Part shown: positions 43,231-55,700 of the stretch, piece after piece
Layout: every line of letters starts with the position of its first letter
Position numbering within the stretch: position 1 is the first letter of the stretch
DNA from: Ophioderma brevispina
Lineage: Eukaryota; Echinodermata; Ophiuroidea; Amphilepidida; Ophiodermatidae
Direction of reading: 5' to 3'
Assembly: GCA_023653785.1 (NCBI GenBank)
Contig: JAMKCH010001648.1
Coordinates: 62,001-126,000 of the forward strand
Length of the DNA stretch: 64,000 nt
Translations under genes and position numbers: made by a program
The notes under the pieces: model-generated
The model's input: the letters and a program-made list of their open reading frames with translations, nothing else
What the model was told of the DNA's origin: nothing
Databases searched by the model: none

Positions 43231-46200
43231 GTAAGATATAATCCACTCTTTCGCCAATTGACAATAAAGAATGATTTACTTTTTGAATAGGTATAGAATT
43301 AGGGGAGTAGGACCAAAATAACAAGCCTGCATAACAATTCCGTACCCCCTCAACGAAGGGAGAAGACAAGACCCGGTGTAAAATTGTTGATAAATTATTA
43401 ACATGAAATAACCGTCTGTTGCCCCAACTAAAACTTGCACATTTTCTTAAAAATGAATAAAATGTCACATCAATTTCTCTTTCATAATATCAGTGACCAA
43501 TGGATATGTATAGACTTAAGCAAACCATTAACTAAAGATATTACAATGGGCCCAGTATGCGGAGCCATTGTTATAGCCAGGTGTTATCACCTCCACGATT
43601 GGGTTGAGTAACAAAAGACCCGTCCTCTTCACAATACAGTATGATTATAGGTTCGTTGACCTAAGTTTTCTTCTGAAAGCGCGGTAAATTGAAGCCAATT
43701 GAATACAAATGAAGTTAAGCAATAAGTTACGGATTTTATTTCTGCACAAAGTTGTTAGGTCAAAGTTGCAGCAACATTCTGGAATGTTGGTTGCCTTCTT
43801 CCCTTGAGAATTTAAATGATGAAAAACATGGACAAAGTTAATTGAACACGCAATATAGAAGCTCAAGATTTATTTATTTGCGAATGAGGATAAGTATTTT
43901 GCGCTTACGTCATCAAAAAAGACTTCGTCTAAAATAGGAGAGGTGGTAACATCTGAGTCTTTTCAACCGCGAGACAATATAACAATGGTCCTGCACTCCC
44001 AGATGAAAAGGGATCTGAAGTGTTTTTCTACACCGCATACCGAGCCGGTAATTGAATATCTTTAGCTCCATTGTTTCCTGAAGTGTATCCATTGGCCACT
44101 GATATTAGGGAAAATAAATTAAACTGACATTTTATTCATTTTCAAGAAAATTTGCCAGTTTTATTTGCGGCAACCGACGGTTATATGATTTTAATTATTT
44201 ATTATGAATTTACACTTGGTTTCCCCCTAGCCCCTCTATGGGGACCACAAAACAACAGCATAGAAGGACATGCCCCATAGCCTAGTAGTTGACCGAGTAA
44301 ATAGCGGTGACCGCTCTGTGAAGCGGCTTGTGGCCATTAAAAATCGTCTTAAACTAATTCCGGAACTGTTGATGTTGTTCAAAATTCAATTTTTATGGTC
44401 TTTCCTTTTGTAACTTTCAAACATATTCTAAGCTATTTTGTTTGTTTTTCTTTCTTTTTTTCTAATTAAAGTAATTTCGAATTTTCTAACTGTAAAAAAA
44501 ATTGTATTGGCCTTTCTTTTTTTTACTTCGAAACTGTTTGTGTCAGGTTTTGCTCTGGTTGTTTAACACATAATTTCTTAAGCCGGCTCAGAGATTTCTG
44601 AGGAGGGCGCCCTCATTCAAAAAAATCGTGTTTTTTGCATGTACATAATGCTTGTCCATATACTATCACTGGTGTGAAATTGCTACGCTTAATCGAATTC
44701 TTCATAGAAAAATCACAACTTTGTTATAAAATTCCGGTCCGGAATTTTTGTTATCAGCAGTAATCCTATGGGAGTATACTACAACATCAATAGACTACTG
44801 GCTACCATGACCCCCCCTGCACCCCTGGGGATTTTTGGAAGACAACCTTTTCTCTGAGTTATACCATAAGCACCTTGAATCAGGTTGTCTCAAAAAATCC
44901 CCCTGGGTTACAACGGTGTGGCGCTTGTTTCCAAATGGCTGCCAACAATCAACCAACTCCCCCTTCGGGAGAGAAGTACCAACAATCCTAACACACACAA
45001 AAACATCACAGCACTTGATTTTGGTACCAACAGATGGCTATTGTCCTCCTCTTTCCATTGATACCAAAATGAGGACCACATGCATATCATTACGTCACAT
45101 GACGTCATAAAGTTCGCATATTAGCAAAATTTGTCATTTCCATATACACACATAGTGGAAAATTCAATTTTTCGCCAAAATGTTAGGAATATTCCCAATT
45201 TTTCATTGGTTTTTTGGTCTCTACTTGAGGGAAAATGACTAGTTTTATAAACCTGAGAGCATTTTAGTGCTATCATAATGTTTTTGAGTCGTTAAAATTG
45301 CGAAATATCAATTTTTCCACACTCTATTCAGTACATTATTTTCCATACTTTCCCTCAACATCAATGACGTCAATAGGGACGTCATATAATGTGGATGTTG
45401 TCACTTATTTTGATAAAAATGGAAAGAATAAACTCTAAAGCTAATCCTGTGGTATCCAATTTACAGGAATCGTATGTTTCAGTAACGAAATCACTGGGGG
45501 GGGTTCAGTAGTTTGTTACAAAAATTGCTAGGTAGACAAAAGGGCTAAGCAAAACTTGACAGTATATCGAATTCCTTCCTAAGCCTTTGAAATCCCTGAT
45601 GTGCCATATACTCGTATGAGGATTTGTTGAGATGCACATCCCGAATCCAATTATCATAATGTACTGCATCACAACGAAAAATCCGATTCATGTCAAATTT
45701 CGGATTGTTGCATTTTGTGTTACTATCTTTAGTTTCTAGTTGACTATTTTTCATTATTACACAAAAAAATAATATTTCGAATCTCTGATTCATACTTTAA
45801 CCAAAGGTGGATTACATTTCGCGGTACATACCAAAGGTACAGATATTTGGCCTTTGATGCTAAGAGGTGCCAGTAAGAGGCCGCGGCCTTCACTTCTCCA
45901 TACCCCCCTTTTCATACTCCTACTGATGCAATGACAACATTGTGACTAGATGCTAACCCATTCATAATTAATTAACCCAACTAGGATAATGACCGTGATC
46001 ATCCATATTGATAACTGAAGGAAGTTAAAATCATTATGTCATGTAGCAGAAAGTTATGCTTTGCGCCTTGCAAGCCCGTCTTGTTACAAAGTCTTGTCGA
46101 AGTTTGCTGACAAAACAAGCAGATGTTTTAAAAGTATACCATCGTTTCTTTTTGCCTTTTGCAGGGAGTATAACTTGATGCCTATCTGTGGTTTCAATAC

Positions 46201-46257
46201 TCTATTGTACAACATCTCCAATCTTTTGCAATACAATTTCTTTCCGCACATTTCCAG
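43231..46257 (+). other. TRPC intron (one exon probably unseen)
   Basis: The flanking exons differ in phase (0 out, one base needed in), and the CxC-type linker that follows the last ankyrin repeat is missing, so a small exon probably lies here or was lost. The 82-bp dispersed repeat copy 2 is at 45719-45800. Confidence 0.5.
45719..45800. repeat. 82-bp dispersed repeat, copy 2
   Basis: Near-identical to 33819-33900, about 12 kb away in the same orientation. No inverted ends or target duplication. Confidence 0.85.
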
Positions 46258-46435
46258 GTATTACTTCAAATGGGAGCATTCATCCCCGAACCAGACCCCA
46301 GCAAGTCCACCGGACAATACAGGAATGTCATGATGCATTAGACATCTACAAAGCATTATGCAGTGAGGCCTATATATCGCTAGCATCTGGCGATCCCATT
46401 GAAAGGGCGTTTTCTCTCTGCAAACGATTACACAG
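46258..46435 (+). CDS. TRPC channel exon: linker helices start
   Basis: Acceptor TTTCCAG, donor CACAG|GTACAA. The frame ends with LDIYKALCSEAYISLASGDP and IERAFSLCKRLHR, the conserved TRPC linker helix segment after the ankyrin repeats. The first about 30 codons are not recognisable, and an alternative acceptor at ...ACCCCAG (46300) would shorten it. The split Arg codon AG|A joins perfectly with the next exon. Confidence 0.85.
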
Positions 46436-47396
46436 GTACAACATATTGTTTTCATGATTTGTTAAATTCTTTGGAAATGTGGAAAAAACTGTTTCTTATT
46501 GTCAAAATTTGGGAAATGCATTTTACACTGTAAATTCAGCATTATGTGGGTTTGATATAACAAAGTTTGAAATCACTCTTTACTTGCATCACTGACGGTA
46601 AAGTACCGTAATTTCATACTTTACTTTTTTTAAATTGAAGTAAAATATTACAAGATGTTTTCACCACAAGATATACGCTTAACAGAGGCACACTATACTT
46701 AAGAAATAAAGGGTGGTGCAGTGTCATTTATGGATTTATGAATATGTCCGATTTATGAATAATATGCCCGAGGTCTGAAAAACTAAATAATGGATGAGGC
46801 GCCGCCGAACCCATTATTTTTAAATTTTTTCCAACCGAGGACACATTATGAGCCCATAGATTATACTGCAAACCCTTTATTCTATTCTGTTACCTAAAAC
46901 AGCTTGTTTGTATAAGAAAATGCATTAGCGACTCATTGTTGCATATATAATAATGGGCAGTAAACTGACCAATCAGAATTTCAATAATGGACAGTAGAGG
47001 TAATAGAATTTGTATTAAAAGATGCCAATGTAGCAGCAAATTTCATTATTTTATCATGTTTGTAAATTTACAGTGCCTTACTGGCATCTTGGATCCATCC
47101 TTGAACTGTCGTAATTTTGCGGATCAAAAACAAACAGTCGAAAATCATACTTGATAACATCTTTTATGTTATTAAACCATTTAAAACTGAAGGGTGTTGT
47201 TGGTTTCTCCGGTGTACGGGTAAATAAAAAAATAAAGAAATGTACATTTGATAGTAAAAAACATCTAGCAAAATTTTAAAGTTACAAGCATTTACTAACG
47301 GTGCACGAACATTTACAAAGGTTTCTAACAGTGTACGAGGCTTTGAGAACTAAGAAATATCTTAAGTTCTGTATATTGTTTTTAAAATTTCTTCAG
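46436..47396 (+). other. TRPC intron
   Basis: Contains an AT-rich repeat-like stretch (46720-47060) with TTTATGAAT and CCCGAGGTCTGA words. No other gene. Confidence 0.6.
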
Positions 47397-47502
47397 ATTG
47401 AGTGTACTTCAGAGTGACTTCAGTGCTGAATTCATCTCCTTAAAGGACCGAGTACGACAATATGCAGGAGACCTGTTGGGGCAATGCCGTACCACGGAGG
47501 AG
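47397..47502 (+). CDS. TRPC channel exon: linker helix domain
   Basis: Acceptor TTCTTCAG, donor GAGGAG|GTAAGT. 106 bases: one base completing Arg, then 35 codons reading LSVLQSDFSAEFISLKDRVR and QYAGDLLGQCRTTEE. This matches the TRPC linker region of the type L-x-E-(F)-x-Y/F-x2-L-x7-YA-x-(D/E)-LL-x2-CR-x3-E. Confidence 0.92.
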
Positions 47503-48162
47503 GTAAGTATTATTGATGTCATATCCACGATACTAAGAATCCTTAATAACAGTAGGTTGTTTTTCTTCTGTGTTAGCATTTGTTTAATAACCTTAGGTCA
47601 TCTGAAAATGTTACTGAAACTAGAGACCGGGTGAACAGTTGAATCAGCATGTTTTACAGTATCTCACCTCTATACCAATTCCAATATTCAGCTGGCCTAA
47701 AAGGAAGAAGCCAGCAAATTCGATATCGGTCACCTGCAACTAACGTCTATTGGTCAGTTGATGTACGATTTCTGCGATCTACATAATCGTCTCTAGTTCA
47801 GATAACGATATTTCATAACATTTTCATTGAATTGCAATTTTTTATCATCAATTGTTAACTAGTATCGTAGGTCGTGTGTTTTTAGGCTCAGATCAAGTAA
47901 AGCAACATATGACATCACAGGTTGGTTTCTTCTCTGGGCAATAAGAACAAGACAAGAATAGTAATTTTGGGAGATTTGCCGTGTGTGTTGTTTGTTTGTG
48001 TTGTTTTTTTGTTAATGTTTTTTTGCTGCATATGCAGTTTCTCAGACCAAAGGAGTCGATTAGGATCTTTTGGACTCCATGGTGCAATCGGTAATCCACT
48101 AGGCCACTCAAAGTCGAATAATCTTCAGTTTACAGTTTGGTTGATATGGTGCTTTCTTTCAG
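47503..48162 (+). other. TRPC intron
   Basis: Clean intron with good splice signals. Holds a T-rich stretch at 47985-48035 and no other gene. Confidence 0.6.
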
Positions 48163-48273
48163 ATTATGGCTGTCATGACGTATGAGGAGAGAAAAAGACA
48201 CAGAGAACCACCCGAAGGAACTAGATTTCTTTTAGTTAAGCTGCTTCGTGCTATTGAGTTTGGTCAAAAAGAG
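48163..48273 (+). CDS. TRPC channel exon: TRP_2-type linker
   Basis: Acceptor GCTTTCTTTCAG, donor AAAGAG|GTAATC. 37 codons in phase 0: IMAVMTYEERKRHREPPEGT and RFLLVKLLRAIEFGQKE. The last block corresponds to the conserved LKxAIxxxQKE that precedes FVAHPNCQQ in TRPC proteins. Confidence 0.93.
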
Positions 48274-50005
48274 GTAATCGATCGTTTTCGGGCTTTTGCA
48301 CTCCCGTTATGTGGAGGAGGGGTCCAAAACAACTTTCCCGTAGGAATTCCTCATGAAATTTGACACACATAATAACTACCCACAGACATTATTAAATGAA
48401 GCTATCATAAATTTAAATTATCATTTTGTATTTGATAGTAGCATAAGTCTACACGCAGGGGTAACCACCAAAGATCAAAGGTCACATGCAGAAAATTGAC
48501 CTCACCTTATACACCTAAGTGTTATAGTAGATTCAACACATCGTGTCACCTCGAGTACTTTTCCGAAGGTATGAGCATTGAATGAGGGGGATGTGCAGTG
48601 TGTGGGAATTAAAATTCCACGCTATTGAAACACGCAGTCCGACAGCAGAGAAAAATCAATTCTATGCTTAATGAAAGCATTCAAGTCAACGTAAACGCAT
48701 TTATAGCTATGTTAACCAAGGGGTGAAGCCCATTCAAAACCAGTCGTCCGTGCTGGGCGCTGACATTTTGAATATTGCACGGAATAATTATTAGTTTGGG
48801 TGCTTGTATACACACATAATGTCAATTCGATACAAACAATCCGCCAAAATATCAGTTGTTGGATGTTGGGTGCTATTGGGTGGTTAAATTTGTCCTACCC
48901 ATGGCCACACAACGAATGAAATGACACGTCAGTCGTCTTGATTTAAATAAACCGCCTCAATGAATACATCTTTTCACCTAAGCGCTATTATTACACCTGG
49001 CCACCTCTAACACATACATCAATTTGTATCACTACCGATTAGTGTATATGCAAAGCGGCACCCACAGTATGTGGAAGAAGCGGAGGCAGCCATTGCTTTC
49101 TATTGTTGGTACTCTATGTTCTCTTTGTGGTCGGCAAAACATGCGAGACGATGAATTTCTAAAGATTACGTAACGTTTTGCCTCTCTATCTATATAGAAC
49201 CTCTTTGATTTTAACTCCCAAAACTTCTGACTAATCCCAATTACTTCAATGGTATTCAATGTAACAGGTGAATTGAATGTTACTGGATTTTGGGCGTTTG
49301 TATTTTGGATACGAAGAAACACTAAAGTCTTGCACTCTCAATGTAAAGATGATCGGCCAGATTATCTTAGTTCTTTCATGAAACAGGTGAAGCGGGCCAC
49401 ATATTCTGCCTCCTCGCCCAACTAATCGACGCTGTCCAAAACTTTTCCTCTGGTGACAAGATGGGTTGAATCCACTATAGTACTTCCTTTGTATTTTAAA
49501 TGGAATAAACTGGAAATAAAAGATAAAACTCCTTAACGATTATGTATCTTGTGTGCTATGTAGTCTAAACATACAGTTCTGTCAATTGTACATTAAAGGT
49601 GCATGTTCCGATCATTTTAGGACCCCGATTTACCCGGAAGTTATTGATTTTGGTATCAGATGAAAGGCCATATTTTTCTCATTGTCGTCCTGAAATTTGA
49701 GTTCTCAAATCCATTTCATTCCCAATGTATAAACAAAAAAAAAACACGACGAATTAATGGTTACCCATCAATATTAGCACAGTATTGAATAGGGCTTTGC
49801 AATGTGCATTATTGCAGCTACCATCAAAACCGCAAGTTTGTTTTCCACGGTACTTGATGGGGCGTATGTGCAAGTGCCAGGCTCTCATATCAAGTAGAGA
49901 ACACAATAGACATAAATCGGAACAAGCACCTTTAAGTTTAGTAGACAATATACAAAATTACTAATATCTTATATATACAACTTTGTATTTGTGTTCACTT
50001 TTCAG
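48274..50005 (+). other. TRPC intron with MITE
   Basis: Intron of about 1.7 kb carrying the TTAA-flanked MITE 49597-49931. No other gene seen. Confidence 0.6.
49593..49935. mobile_element. 335-bp MITE with TTAA target duplication
   Basis: TTAA at 49593-49596 and 49932-49935 flank inverted ends AGGTGCATGTTCCGAT and ATCGGAACAAGCACCT (15 of 16 match). A partial relative of the right end lies at 175-237. TTAA targeting points to a piggyBac-like transposase acting in trans (inference). Confidence 0.85.
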
Positions 50006-50197
50006 TTTGTTGCGCATCCCAATTGTCAGCAAGTGTTGGCGACTCATTTCTACCGGGGGTTGTCGAGTTATCGGGACTGGGGTACTTTCAAGCAACTTCA
50101 TGTTTGCCCTGCTTTTGTTAATGGGATATCCATTTCATATCCATTCTGTTATCTGCTCATTCCGTCAATAAAACTTCATGAGATTTGTCCGAATTCC
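50006..50197 (+). CDS. TRPC channel exon: pre-S1 and S1
   Basis: Acceptor CACTTTTCAG, donor AATTCC|GTAAGT. 64 codons in phase 0: FVAHPNCQQVLATHFYRGLS, SYRDWGTFKQ, then a hydrophobic stretch LHVCPAFVNGISISYPFCYL and LIPSIKLHEICPNS. FVAHPNCQQ is diagnostic for TRPC/TRP channels. The residues in S1 are less hydrophobic and less conserved than usual, so this may be a diverged paralogue. Confidence 0.93.
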
Positions 50198-50359
50198 GTA
50201 AGTTATATCGTAATACTGCAAATCATTGTGTTTAACAATTATTACATCAGAATAGTGTATTTAAAAAACAATGACAGATGGTGGATTTTTCTAACGAGAA
50301 TGGTGAATGGCAGTGGTGTGACTGACTTATTTTAAAAGGAGGACACAACAAGGAGTCAG

Positions 50360-50860
50360 TATAAGAGTGGAGTATGAATGTTAGTTAGATTACACATATT
50401 CGTGAGATATAATGGGCGTGAAAGATTATAGTGACCGGGGAAATCAATAAGACAGTGGTGTGGTAAGATGATCTTGAAGGAAACGGATGAAAGAGAGGAA
50501 GAGAGTAAAGAGGAGGTACAAAAAATGTGGAATGAAAAGATAATACATTGTGGAAACCGAAAGAGGAGTGTGGTGCATATAGTTCAAGAGAAGTAAGAAA
50601 ATAGGTAAGAGTCGAGAGGATTAGGATGATGTGGCTGAGGTGGTCAGACAGGCTACGGAGTAAGGGTATGATAAATTGTATGAGAGGTTGATCTATGGAG
50701 GAGAAAGAGAAGGTATCGGGCTGGCTAGGCAGAGAGAAGAAAAAGCTGAGAAGGGTATCATGGAATGTGGAGCCGGACAGATGAGTGTATGAATAGGTGG
50801 AAGGGTACTTTGAATGAATGATTAACACACACTTGATTGTCACGCCTTTTTGTCACTACA
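50360..50860 (+). pseudogene. RTE-like LINE fragment, region before RT
   Basis: Purine-rich sequence that in shifted frames gives YDKLYERLI, EREGIGLARQREEKAEKGI (50690-50765), matching the helical segment between endonuclease and RT in RTE-type polyproteins. Stops are frequent. The 152-codon minus-strand frame across it is antisense noise. Confidence 0.6.
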
Positions 50861-53199
50861 TATTTTGTAGGAAGGCAGGAAGACATGGACGTCTCCATTA
50901 GTAAATGTGAGTTTGTACAAATATTTTAGGCAACTCTTATTCGGAACGTACAAATGGAGACTTTTTGGTCTCCTGCCATTCCTGAACTTCTTTTTCTGTG
51001 GCATATATTATTTTCACTATTTTGGATGCAAGAGCTTCTATCGCATGTAATTTGCAAAACATTCTCTTCATCCCCTCTTTTTGTTATTTTTTTGAAAGAA
51101 GGAAGGGTTACAAATAATTACTAAAGTCAATTAGTTCACTTTGAAATGGAAGATACCACATTTTTCCCTTATCAAATATTTTCAAAACTTAACCAAATGT
51201 TCCTGATGTATATTTTTGAACAACGTATATTCTTTCACTGACACTTGTTTTTTTTCTGAAAAGCAATTACATAAAACAATCTCATAATAAATACACTTGA
51301 ATTTAAAGTTATTGTATCACTTTTTATGTGTTTCCTCTCTTTTCTGTGTTTAAATTTTTTAAAAAAAAAAAAAAAAAAAAAACAAAAGACCATTTTGCAT
51401 GGAATGGCACTGATGTAAGTTCTTTAATTTAGACTCACAACACTGAAAACATGAATTGCACGAAAGGGTCTTATTGGACAAATAAAAATTTGTCATGCCA
51501 AATGAGTTTTTTTTAAATAAAAAAAGGCTAAAAAGGTTTCTAATGTCAATTAAACACTTATCGGAAGAGTTCCATAGTACCCCCCCCATTCATAATATTA
51601 CAGATACAAAATTTATTTTAATATGGCCTTGTTTCATTCAAGATCGGAATAAAACAGCTAAAATAATTTTAATTTTATGTGCGATGGGGGGGGTGGGGGT
51701 AATATGGAAACTCTTGCCCAATTATCTCCTTTTTCAAATTTTTATATCACAGATAGGTTTCATGAACTTTATAAAATTGCACTTTAAATTTGCATGAAAC
51801 TTAATGATGAAAAGTGTCGTTAAATTTGTCAATTCTAGTTTGTGGGTTGTTCGCTCCTTTGTAGTGATTACATATAAAAAGTGAGTTGTATGACAATTAA
51901 GGACGAATTTAGGAATTTATAGTTTGTGATTAAAATATCAGGTCCATCAATACCAAATTAATAAATTATTTGTCATTAGTTTGTTCATGTAAGTGTAAGG
52001 TACTACTAAAAAATTACAATGAAAACGGACAATTGGTTCATTCATTAATAATGTCATGCAATTTTAAAAAGTAAAATTTTTTACTTTTTTATATCTTTTT
52101 TCAAAATAAAATTTAGTTAATTTTAGGTTATTTTCTTGAATAATAAAAAAATAATTTGCATGACAATTTTTTAATTTGTCAAATAAGACCCCTTTTTCTT
52201 GGACAAATTAATGTTTTTCAGTCAGCCAGGAGTGGTAAGTTCCAAAGTTGGGCAAGGTTTTCCGGAGTTATCATGTTAAATGAACGATTGAGGATTCTAC
52301 GAAAACACCTTATTAAATTGAATTTTTTTTGGGGGGGTTTTACACTCCTTCATTGTTTTTAGGCACAATTTGGGCTTCAAACAGTGATTTGTTTTCTTTA
52401 GACTTTGATTTGACGAACGTGGGAGCAAAAAAATTGATCTATTGTGATTGGCAAACGTTTCCGATTATTTTTTGAAAACATACGTACCCCTTAGGATGCG
52501 TGACTGGATGACGGCGCGTTGTTATAGATGAGGACTATGACCGTCACTGGTTGACATTCAGGACGCCCTATGTGTTTTCTGGCAGGCAAATATTACAGTA
52601 AACTTTGTGACAGACCACATAAAATCTCTGGTTATAAATGACTTGGAGAATCTTTACTGATCTAAATTGGTCACAAAATGAAGCTGGTCGCATTAGCTTA
52701 TTATGCTTGATAAGAAGTTAGTATTATTTTAATTCGAAACAAAAGTACAGAAAAAACAGAATTTCCCCATGCAAAGTATAGGTGCTTTTGCCTGCCAGTT
52801 CTCTCTTACACCAAACAGGGGGCGCATAAACAAAAACAAATGTCACATCATCTATAGGATTCGCGTGATACGTTCGTCCCCTTAGAGGTTTGGACCTATT
52901 CAATTAAGTCGGAGAGGGAAAAATGAAAGGAATTCAATGGACGTGCCACACCGGATGATGTTGGAGGAAACTCCGGTCATATAACTCACTCACCTGCCAA
53001 TACACAGTTAATTCATGTATGGAAACACACAATAGTGGTATTTCAGGCCTTAACAATTCATCACAATAACATTGATTAACATAACTCCCTGCGCCTCATT
53101 GAATTTCCCTTCGGCAACTGTTAAGAATGGGTACGGGGTAAAAATTCAGATGAATCAAGTTATAGCATAACTTGGGCTTTGTCATTTCGTTGATTATTA
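50861..53199. other. No gene seen (intronic)
   Basis: AT-rich. A24 run at 51359-51382, short poly-C and poly-G runs near 51583 and 51683, many T-rich stretches. No exon-like match to TRPC. Confidence 0.5.
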
Positions 53200-53910
53200 C
53201 TAAAGATAGTCCTGAATGATGGCATTCACTTGACATTGAGAGCATCATTTGTTCTTTGTTGTTAATTTCTCACTGCGTTTGTCGGTGTCATGCAGCACTT
53301 ACAGATTTTATGATCATCGATTGTTGGACATACATGCACGAAGCGGCGTTGGTTAGCGGTGATCCAGTCGCTTAAAGATTATTTGATCACCCCATTGCCA
53401 TCGACTTGTTGGTCATCACTGAGATGCGCCGAAGCGGCAGTGCTTCGTAGACAAATAGGGGATCCCTGTCATGCTTGTACACCACCTTCCTTGCCCAAAT
53501 ATCCACACAAGGGCAAGCCATATTGCTTGCCCAAATTGCTTGCAAGCAACCCAACTTGACATTCTTGGTTTTGCCAGAGGCCTTTAAGATAGAATGGGTT
53601 GGCGTCTTTGCCAGGACAATGATACTGACAAGACACTTCTGTCTCTTTCTAATAATAGTCGTTAAACATTACCACTTTGGGCTTCGCCAACTGGTACCTT
53701 CAAGGCCTCCCTTTTGAACTATCTTCCGCTTATCTTGAGAACGTTTCACATTGCTTTTGGTAGTAGCTCAAATGAGTGTGAATCCTTCCTTCTGAGACTT
53801 ATTGTGTTCATCCCCACACGCAAGGCGAAATTCAGATACGATGTTCAGGATGGGATCATTTTCGGCTTTCATGTTTCGATCTTGAACCATAATTTATTCA
53901 TGTTTACAAT
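53200..53910. repeat. Repeat family X, copy 1
   Basis: Colinear with 55490-57370. Shared words include TGTTCTTTG, AAGATAGAATG, ACACTTCTGTCTCTTTCT, TTGAACTATCTTCCG, AAGGCGAAATTCA-like and GATGTTCAG. Origin unknown; no coding domain was recognised in either copy. Confidence 0.75.
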
Positions 53911-54204
53911 ACGGCTATGAATCTGACATTTTACGAATAATGTACATTGATTTTATTTGGTCTTACAACTATTGAACTTGATCTGAAAGATAGAGCAAAA
54001 CTATACCCTTTAAAAAATCGAGGCGCATTACACAAATTAAAGCCGCAATCACCGTTATGGTACACATTAACATATAGATGAACCATCCCAGATTTGTACA
54101 CTCTACAAGGACACCCTGAGTAAATAGTTTTTTTAAACATCATTAAAATAAATTAAAAGAATCATACCTTATTTCCTGAGGAATGTGATAAAAGTGTCTA
54201 TTTC

Positions 54205-54385
54205 CGTGTAGAAGTAACCATTGTCCGGCGTACTCATAGATCACTGGGGAACAATTGGTGAACAATAGGGCGATCGATTCAGTTGACTCTTGACGAACAT
54301 TAGTTTCACCGCTTTATTCCGTTATCTCTAGGAGCCCCGGACCTATGAGTCCACCGTACTATATCTGCTTCACACCGGTGAACAA
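54205..54385. repeat. Dispersed repeat R1, copy 1
   Basis: Matches 61262-61460: GTAGAAGTAACCATTGTC, CGGCGTACTCA, CAATAGGGC, CAGTTGACTCTT, AACATTAGTTT, GGAGCCCCG, ACTATATCTGC and CACACCGGT in the same order. Confidence 0.8.
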
Positions 54386-55200
54386 AATATTCCATTTATT
54401 ATCATTTAATCGCTACTATGTTATTTTATTTCTCACTCGGAAGGCCATGACATATTGTTTCTATTTTTAACAGATTTAATTTTGATACCAGTAACTAATA
54501 GTAGTGTGATTTTTTTATTCGTGTCAGTTCATTAAAAGTTTTCGACGATTCTCTTCATGTTGAGAGGTTGCCCTTTTCCAGGAAAATTAAATCGCCAGTT
54601 TGTAGCGTGGATGAGGCCAACATTCTTGCATGACTTCATCTAAAGATGAGTGCCATTCATAAGATTTAAATCCCTTCATGATGTGAACTACCTATTGAGT
54701 AAAACATAGAGGAAACATGTGTTGTATGGCATGAATGTGTATAAAATTAATAGGAGAGCGAAAGTGATGTCGGTAGTTAAATTAAACGGAAGTAGGGACC
54801 AAACCACCACATTAGAGCATGCAGCACAATCATTTAAGTTCATTTAATTTAGCAAATTCGTGCAATTTCTTCACAAGACAAAGACAACCATAGATGATTA
54901 TCAAACATTGATTTACTGATTAAGGCCATATGGAATTTAAAATAATTTTATATCAATTATACCGAATTTTGGAGCTTTTATCAAGCACTAAGGATCATTT
55001 ACACTTGATAATGTATCTACCTACTATCTTCGGTGTTTTACAGTCGGTACAACACGTCCCCTCCACGTGAAATCACAACTTCGACAATATGCATGAACTG
55101 ACACGAATAAAAAAATCAGACTATGTACATTACCAAACAATCTACAATTGTTGGAGGGAATGTTTCTTGCCAATTTTTCATTTCGTGGCTTGTGATGTGA
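54386..55200. other. No gene seen (intronic)
   Basis: AT-rich sequence without recognised features. Confidence 0.45.
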
Positions 55201-55413
55201 CACGGTAGAAGTGGCGTAACCAGGAGGGGGGCAGGATGCCTCCCCGATGACTTGGCCGGGAAAAATTTGCAAAAATCTGCTAAATCAGCCATTTTTTAGC
55301 CCTCTCACCAGGAAAAATGCCTTTTTTGACGCCCCTGAGAGGGAAAATTTCACCAAGACTGGGAAAATTTGACCCCGCAGAGCGGGAAAGACTGTTACGC
55401 CACTGCACTGTAG
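55201..55413. mobile_element. 197-bp hAT-type MITE
   Basis: Element 55209-55405 has inverted ends AAGTGGCGTAAC and GTTACGCCACTG (one mismatch) and 8-bp flanking repeats CACGGTAG / CACTGTAG with one mismatch. An 8-bp target duplication and CAGTGGCGTAAC ends fit non-autonomous hAT elements. It shows GGGAAAATTTG-type internal repeats and no coding. Confidence 0.85.
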
Positions 55414-55680
55414 TCAAAACGCCTACATGCCAGTGCGTGACTGGGATAGGACGGTTTGCAGTTGTCATTGTCGGTGCATCTACCGAAGATAGTCCTTGAA
55501 TGATGACGTTCCTTTGACGTTTTGATCATGTTGAGATGTCTTTGTTCTTTTCTACTTTCTCACTCTTCTTTGATCGGTGTCCAATCACTTCACAGTTATT
55601 TGATCGTCGACTGTTGCGCGAGCAACGGTGTTCGTAGAAAGTGATACCCTTGTAGACATGCCCGTACTATTGGAATTATT

Positions 55681-55700
55681 TGGGGGGGGGGGGGGGGGGG
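55681..55700. repeat. Poly-G run
   Basis: About 20 consecutive G (from 55681), followed by TGGGG. Position in the middle of copy 2 where copy 1 has no such run. Confidence 0.85.

Noticed and set aside
44835..45110. 91-codon plus-strand frame as the missing TRPC exon
   Set aside because: The peptide has no resemblance to the TRPC linker and is not bounded by suitable splice sites.
50385..50843. 152-codon minus-strand frame
   Set aside because: Antisense to a purine-rich RTE-like LINE fragment on the plus strand.
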